A stretch of 26,270 nucleotides of DNA from an uncultured Eisenbergiella sp. (GTDB taxonomy: Bacteria > Bacillota > Clostridia > Lachnospirales > Lachnospiraceae), in the NCBI GenBank assembly GCA_948960675.1, contig CARDPF010000003.1, positions 1 to 26,270 of the forward strand, given 5' to 3'. The position numbers and the translations under genes are program-made. Shown here in pieces: positions 22,199 to 26,270 of the stretch (position 1 is its first letter; every line of letters starts with the position of its first letter). A model generated the notes under the pieces. The model saw nothing but the letters and a program-made list of their open reading frames with translations, was not told the DNA's origin and did no database searches.

Positions 22199-22717
22199 AT
22201 GATCTCTATTTCTTCCTTTTGCGACCCGTCCCCTTATCCTCCCCTGCGTGTGGAATGCGAAAACCCGGCATATGCTGCGGAAATGCTTTCCAACATCGGC
22301 TCCTGTGATTCCGAAATGTCCGCAGTAAGCCTCTACATCTACAATAACACCATACTTGCAGACCGCAGCGAAGAATTCGCGCATATTTTCCACAAAATCA
22401 GCATAGTCGAAATGCGCCATCTGGATATCTTTGCCCACCTGGCCCACATGCTGGGAGCCGACCCACGGCTGTGGACCTGCAACGGCAGGCGGCCCTGCTA
22501 CTGGTCCCCGGCCTGTAACCATTACCATCTGCAGACGGAGGCCCTTTTGAAAAATTCCCTGCAAAGGGAACAAAATACCATCCTCAAATACCGCCGCCAG
22601 GCAGAACAGATCCGGGACGCATACATTGTCGATATGCTCAACCGCATCATTTTGGACGAACAGCTCCACGTACAAATTTTCTGTGAAATGCTGGAAGAGC
22701 TTCGGCAAAACTGTTAG
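22199..22717 (+). CDS. Ferritin-like diiron protein
   Basis: A cytoplasmic four-helix-bundle protein of 172 residues, probably binding two metal ions. The start at 22199 has AAAGGAG 6 bases upstream; the in-frame ATG at 22181 overlaps nothing helpful and has no site. All ferritin-like ligands are visible: E39 ('CDSEMSAVSLYIYN'), E71 and H74 ('VEMRHLDIF'), E124 ('QREQNTILKYR') and E154 and H157 ('LDEQLHVQIF'). A Cys/Trp-containing loop (93-106) separates the halves. It lacks the rubredoxin-like C-terminal domain of rubrerythrin. Possible roles are peroxide or oxygen scavenging, or metal handling. It stands alone, divergent from an ECF sigma gene, and converges with the HD-domain gene. Confidence 0.85.
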   Translation: MISISSFCDPSPYPPLRVECENPAYAAEMLSNIGSCDSEMSAVSLYIYNNTILADRSEEFAHIFHKISIVEMRHLDIFAHLAHMLGADPRLWTCNGRRPCYWSPACNHYHLQTEALLKNSLQREQNTILKYRRQAEQIRDAYIVDMLNRIILDEQLHVQIFCEMLEELRQNC

Positions 22718-22739
22718 AAACCGCACAAAGCTTTCCTGA

Positions 22740-22769
22740 CAGGGTAACGGTTTCAAAACCGTTACCCTG
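22740..22769. terminator. Perfect hairpin between convergent genes
   Basis: CAGGGTAACGGTTT (22740-22753) and AAACCGTTACCCTG (22756-22769) are perfectly complementary over 14 bp with a 2-base centre. It lies 23 bases after the ferritin-like gene and 7 bases before the end of the HD gene. No U-tract follows on either strand, so it may be a weak bidirectional terminator or a 3'-end protector. The arm GTAACGGTT also occurs in the TetR operator candidate. Confidence 0.5.
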
Positions 22770-22775
22770 CAGAAC

Positions 22776-23993
22776 TTAATTGGGCACCGGGCCAAGGCCA
22801 AGTCCCTGCGAAGACACAAGAAAGATAAACCAGACCGTACAGATTAAAATTCCCGCTATTGCAGTAAGAAAAATGATGCCGCTTCTCTTTTTGGCAACAC
22901 TCCGCAAAATTCCCAAAAGCACAAGCGCCGCACAAACTGCCAGCGCTGCGGCAAACAGCCACACGAACAAAAAGCCGTAAAGTCCAGCCTGATCAACCGC
23001 CAGAAATATGAAAACCGCCAGCGTCACAAACTCCGCCAGCCTAAGGAGCGTTTTTACTTCCGCCATTCTTTCCGACCTGACCACTTCCCTCTCCTGCCGC
23101 TTTTTTTGCTTCTCCTGCTGCCTTAGCTCTTTATCCGATTGTTTTTGCCGCGCCCGCTCCTCCTGCCTCCTGCGCTTTCGTTCCTGCTTATCCGTCCGTT
23201 TTGCCAAAAGCTTCTTGCGTACCAGTTCCACCGCATCGCGCTGCATCCGCCAGTTATTTTTCCCTTCCGTCAAAGAAGCGCCGCCCCCCTGGACAGCCCC
23301 CTCTTGGCCTTCCCCGGCGGGACTTGCGCCATCTCCCGGTTCTTCCGCTTTTGTGCCGCCGTCCCCCGCATGCGCCGCAATTTTGGCCTTCGTCCGCGCC
23401 ACGGCCTCCTCCTGCAGCTTTTCCAAAAAAGGAAAACCCAACACGTTTTGGGCCGCATAGGTCTGCTGCAGATCATATTCCAGCGGCAGCCACGTGCGGA
23501 TGTCGCTCTCGTTATGCTGAATCACGGCCTCCAGTTTATCAATCGCCTTATAGACTTTTGCCTCCCTTGACTCCAAGGCCTCCATTTCGGCAAACAATTC
23601 CGTCAATTCCCTGTACAGCGGCAGCGGCAGGCCTGCCAGCAGCATATCCACCGCTTCCTTTTCGGTCCGCTCATGAGCCTCATTTTTCTCAAAAGTGGGA
23701 ATGTCCCCCGTCACGGCCTCCCCGATATCGTGCACCAGGCACATCCGGATCACCTTATTTATATCGACCTCTTCCAATTCGTTTTTCATCAGATAGGCCA
23801 TCAGGGCCGCGCGCCAGCTATGCCCCGCAACGTTTTCCTGCACGCCGTCCGCCGTAACACAATGGCGCGGCGCCGACTTAAGCTTTTCCACTTTTCCCAA
23901 AAATTCCGTAAACTGCGCCGCCCCAAACCGCTGCACGCCATCCTGTCCCTGCAGCCTCCCGTCCGGTCCGGCGTCCCACATTTCCTTTCCCAT
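22776..23993 (-). CDS. HD-domain phosphohydrolase fused to a basic coiled coil and three membrane helices
   Basis: The N-terminal half (1-208) is an HD_3/YfbR-like hydrolase, a family that includes 5'-deoxynucleotidases. Metal ligands are visible: H58 ('AGHSWR'), H89-D90 ('CLVHDIGE') and D153 ('AIDKLEA'). After that comes a Gly/Ala/Glu linker (209-246), a strongly basic Lys/Arg/Gln/Glu coiled coil (about 252-312), and three hydrophobic helices (about 319-334, 339-363 and 372-394). YfbR-type enzymes are usually about 180-200 residues and soluble, so the C-terminal half is an added module that would tether the enzyme to the membrane. The start at 23993 has GGAGG 5 bases upstream; the open frame back to 24179 lacks one and overlaps the upstream gene. 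It lies 41 bases after a small conserved gene. Confidence 0.85.
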   Translation of the reverse strand: MGKEMWDAGPDGRLQGQDGVQRFGAAQFTEFLGKVEKLKSAPRHCVTADGVQENVAGHSWRAALMAYLMKNELEEVDINKVIRMCLVHDIGEAVTGDIPTFEKNEAHERTEKEAVDMLLAGLPLPLYRELTELFAEMEALESREAKVYKAIDKLEAVIQHNESDIRTWLPLEYDLQQTYAAQNVLGFPFLEKLQEEAVARTKAKIAAHAGDGGTKAEEPGDGASPAGEGQEGAVQGGGASLTEGKNNWRMQRDAVELVRKKLLAKRTDKQERKRRRQEERARQKQSDKELRQQEKQKKRQEREVVRSERMAEVKTLLRLAEFVTLAVFIFLAVDQAGLYGFLFVWLFAAALAVCAALVLLGILRSVAKKRSGIIFLTAIAGILICTVWFIFLVSSQGLGLGPVPN

Positions 23994-24034
23994 CGTATCC
24001 TCCATTCTTTTATCCGTGTAAGGGTTTGCAAACC

Positions 24035-24256
24035 TTACCATTCCTTGTGTATTTCCTCCGGCAAAATGCCATACGTCTCCAAAAATAGCTCCCGGTCCTT
24101 TGTGGAGCGGATGCACAAAACCTCCCGGAACCGCCCGGTTGCCTTCTCCTTGAATCCGGCAACCTGCTCTCCCGTACAAATACTGCTCCGGATCACAGGA
24201 TACTCCTTTTCCCTGTCAAAGCTTCCCCCCAAAAAAGGTTTTTTTCTTCCAAACAT
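24035..24256 (-). CDS. Small conserved protein of unknown function
   Basis: A 73-residue protein. The start at 24256 (MFGRKKPFLGG) has GGGAGG 5 bases upstream; the longer frame to 24277 has no site. The sequence reads 'YPVIRSSICTGEQVAGFKEKATGRF' then 'EVLCIRSTKDRELFLETYGI', ending EEIHKEW. I recall similar short proteins from Lachnospiraceae, sometimes labelled aspartate dehydrogenase, which this length cannot support. It has no membrane segment or signal peptide; one Cys in a CTGEQ motif. It is probably co-transcribed with the HD-domain gene downstream. Confidence 0.75.
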   Translation of the reverse strand: MFGRKKPFLGGSFDREKEYPVIRSSICTGEQVAGFKEKATGRFREVLCIRSTKDRELFLETYGILPEEIHKEW

Positions 24257-24345
24257 AACCGCCTCCCTGTGTTTCAATCGCTATTCACGGCCCAGAATCT
24301 CCCTCTCTTGTATCCTGCCCCCATACCCGTGAACCGTAACGCGCT

Positions 24346-25137
24346 TCATCCCAATGCCACATCCAATACCATCATCACCAAAAATCCGATCATCACCCCA
24401 AAAACACCGAAGCGGTCACTGTCCTCCCCGGTCGCCTCCGGAATCAGTTCCTCCGCAATCACATAAAGCATTGCTCCTGCCGCAAAGGACAGAAGCCACG
24501 GCATAACGCTCCCGGCCCGCCCGCCTAACAGCGCTATGCCGATACCGCAGACCGGCTCCAAAACGCCTGCCCCTGCGCTGATGAAAAACGCCCGCCTCTT
24601 ATCAATTCCGTCGCGCCGGATCGGCAGCGCCACCGCGCTCCCCTCCGGAAGGTTCTGCAGTCCGATCCCCAGGGCGAGCACCACCGCAGCCGCAAACACT
24701 TTCTTTCCGTTACCGTGAAACGCCATCAAAAAGGCAAGTCCCGTTGCCATTCCCTGCGGAATGTTATGCAGCGCGATTGCAGCCAGAAGAAGCGTCGTAT
24801 CTTTTTTCATCCCGAAAAAGCGCCGCTCTTTTCCGACCCTGCCAAACCATGCCGCCACAATCCGGTCTGTCAAAAACAAAAAGATCCCGCCCCCCGCAAA
24901 GCCGACTGCAACGGGAAGCCATTTAGGCCCCATGAAAACGTCCGCGTCCTCAATGGCCGGAATCAAAAGCGACCACACAGAAGCTGCCAGCATTACACCC
25001 GCCGCAAATCCCATGAATGCCCGCTCGATTTTGGGAGCCAAATCCTTCTTTAAAACAAAAACAACGGCAGCCCCCAGCACCGTCATCAAAAATGTGAAGC
25101 CGGTACCGCAGGCTGCATAAAACACTGCATTCCCCAT
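24346..25137 (-). CDS. ZIP-family divalent metal transporter
   Basis: An inner-membrane metal importer of 263 residues with about eight helices, the GufA/ZupT-like bacterial ZIP branch. The two central metal-site motifs are in helices 4 and 5: 'HNIPQGMATG' (H124 to Q128) and 'QNLPEGSAVA' (Q161 to E165). Helix 4 normally reads HNxPEG, so the Glu ligand is replaced by Gln here. 'EELIPEA' (229-235) lies in the last part. Substrate could be zinc, iron or manganese. The start has AGGGAAAG upstream. It is followed after about 90 bases by the small conserved gene; a terminator between them was not found, so they may be linked. Confidence 0.93.
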   Translation of the reverse strand: MGNAVFYAACGTGFTFLMTVLGAAVVFVLKKDLAPKIERAFMGFAAGVMLAASVWSLLIPAIEDADVFMGPKWLPVAVGFAGGGIFLFLTDRIVAAWFGRVGKERRFFGMKKDTTLLLAAIALHNIPQGMATGLAFLMAFHGNGKKVFAAAVVLALGIGLQNLPEGSAVALPIRRDGIDKRRAFFISAGAGVLEPVCGIGIALLGGRAGSVMPWLLSFAAGAMLYVIAEELIPEATGEDSDRFGVFGVMIGFLVMMVLDVALG

Positions 25138-25247
25138 GCTTTCCCTACCATGGTATTTTACTCATACCGTATGCAAAAAAGCATGTCAGGGAAACCTTTT
25201 TCCCCCTTTTTCGTCAATTCCCGCAGACCTGCCCGCCATGGCCGTTC

Positions 25248-26243
25248 CTATCTGCGCAATTTGAAGGAACCCATATACCGCTGCATGGTATTGGCCTGGG
25301 TATTGAGCTGCTCCGAAGCCGCCGCGCTCTCCTCTGACGTTGCGGAAGTGCTCTGCACTACATTCGCAATCTGATCAATCCCTTCGGTGATCTGCTTCAA
25401 TGCCAGCGCCTGCTCATTTGTCGTGACTGCAATGCTGTCCACATATTCCGTTGACTGCTTTGACCCCTCCACCACACGAACCAGCGTCTGTGCCGTATCG
25501 TCCACAATCTGCGTGCCGTTCTCCACCGCTTTAATGGCGCGTCCGATCAGCCCCGCCGTATTCTTGGAAGCCTCCTGACTCTGATTGGCCAAAGAACGGA
25601 CCTCGTCGGCCACCACCGCAAAGCCTTTCCCGGCCTCACCGGCACGTGCTGCCTCCACAGCTGCATTGAGCGCCAAAATGTTGGTTTGGAAGGCAATGTT
25701 CTCAATCGTATCAATTATTTTGGCGATCTCCGATGATACCCCCGAAATCTCGCCCATGGCCGCAACCAGTTCCGTCATCTTGCCGCTGCAGACATTGAGC
25801 GTCTGGAAAGAACCGTCGGCAATATCCCTTGCACCCTGCGCATCTTTGGCAATCTTAGCCATATGATCGGACAGATCGTTGATTGTGGCGGAAAGTTCTT
25901 CCACGGAAGAAGCCTGCTGCGTCGCACCCTGTGCCAGGTTCTGTGCGCCCTGCGCCACCTGATCCGCTCCGGACGATACCTGCTGGGAAGAATTGACTAT
26001 CTCGCCAAACGCCTGATTTAAGGAATCCAAAATCGTGTCCAATGCCTTCTGGACAGGCTTGAAATCCCCTATATATGTCATATTCACTTTCTGGTTCATA
26101 TTGCCGGCGGCCATCTGCGAAAGCTTCTCGGAAATGTCCCCCACATATTGCCGCAGCGTTTCTTTCGTGCGGTGAATGGCATCAATCAAAATACCGATCT
26201 CCGACTCATCCGCTTTCAGCAATTTCCTTCCGCTCCTTGTCAT
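25248..26243 (-). CDS. Methyl-accepting chemotaxis protein, C-terminal part; probably frameshifted at the window edge
   Basis: This is the cytoplasmic signalling part of a chemoreceptor that controls the CheA kinase. 331 residues are in frame. A HAMP-like segment (about 15-75, '[23 protein letters not shown]') leads to the long signalling coiled coil. Its hairpin tip is fully conserved ('[30 protein letters not shown]'). The in-frame ATG at 26243 has no ribosome binding site (CTCTCCC precedes it), and an in-frame TGA lies at 26268-26270. A neighbouring frame encodes the more receptor-like stretch '[18 protein letters not shown]' up to about 26208, then would join ADESEIG of the main frame if one base were absent. 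So the gene is likely longer and carries a one-base frameshift. The sensor domain is outside the window. Confidence 0.85.
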   Translation of the reverse strand: MTRSGRKLLKADESEIGILIDAIHRTKETLRQYVGDISEKLSQMAAGNMNQKVNMTYIGDFKPVQKALDTILDSLNQAFGEIVNSSQQVSSGADQVAQGAQNLAQGATQQASSVEELSATINDLSDHMAKIAKDAQGARDIADGSFQTLNVCSGKMTELVAAMGEISGVSSEIAKIIDTIENIAFQTNILALNAAVEAARAGEAGKGFAVVADEVRSLANQSQEASKNTAGLIGRAIKAVENGTQIVDDTAQTLVRVVEGSKQSTEYVDSIAVTTNEQALALKQITEGIDQIANVVQSTSATSEESAAASEQLNTQANTMQRYMGSFKLRR

Positions 26244-26270
26244 GGGAGAGATAGTATTCGATTTTGTTCA

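Noticed and set aside
22049..22819. 256-residue minus-strand ORF opposite the ferritin-like gene
   Set aside because: The plus-strand frame has all the ferritin ligands and a good ribosome binding site; the minus frame is its shadow.

Overview
The window looks like chromosome from a Gram-positive member of the class Clostridia, most likely the family Lachnospiraceae. This is inferred from strong AGGAGG-type ribosome binding sites, moderate GC, a YesM/YesN plus LplABC sugar-uptake locus, an RsiV/SigV-type stress module, and a remnant of an XRE/DUF3990-like toxin gene. No rRNA, tRNA, CRISPR array, transposase or phage gene was seen.

Layout. (1) Positions 1-6900, all minus strand: a carbohydrate ABC transporter (lipoprotein, then two permeases, the last cut by the window edge) with its two-component system (YesM-type kinase, YesN-type AraC response regulator). 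(2) 6916-12305, minus: glycogen branching enzyme glgB, preceded by a large protein with an N-terminal TPR region, a Gln/Pro-rich repeat linker and a C-terminal CbxX/EccA-like AAA+ domain whose nucleotide-binding motifs have decayed. (3) 12665-13714: rsgA, a ribosome-assembly GTPase, with three stem-loops upstream. (4) 13820-14900: a possible tiny gene needing a +1 frameshift, then a toxin-antitoxin-like pair in which the toxin gene has an internal deletion. (5) 15028-17578: an AGCS-type sodium/amino acid symporter divergent from an AraC regulator. (6) 17600-22071: two ECF sigma/anti-sigma modules, each with an ATGA overlap, flanking a TetR regulator and an HdeD-like membrane protein. (7) 22199-26270: a ferritin-like diiron protein, an HD phosphohydrolase fused to a coiled coil and membrane helices, a small conserved protein, a ZIP metal transporter, and a chemotaxis receptor that looks frameshifted at the window edge.

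How the parts work together. The kinase/regulator pair probably senses an extracellular sugar and switches on the adjacent transporter. A stem-loop between the lipoprotein and permease genes would favour excess lipoprotein. The TetR gene has a near-consensus promoter with a 30-bp palindrome at its start site. A related imperfect palindrome lies just after the -10 of the HdeD gene, so TetR may repress both. Sequences related to this palindrome also occur in three other spacers, so they may instead be a dispersed repeat family.

The best leads for something undescribed are the TPR/pseudo-AAA+ protein next to glgB, the HD-hydrolase membrane fusion, the short gene with the UUU-UAA frameshift candidate, and the palindrome family. 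Nothing here could be tested by database search, so family names rest on recognised motifs and recalled family features.
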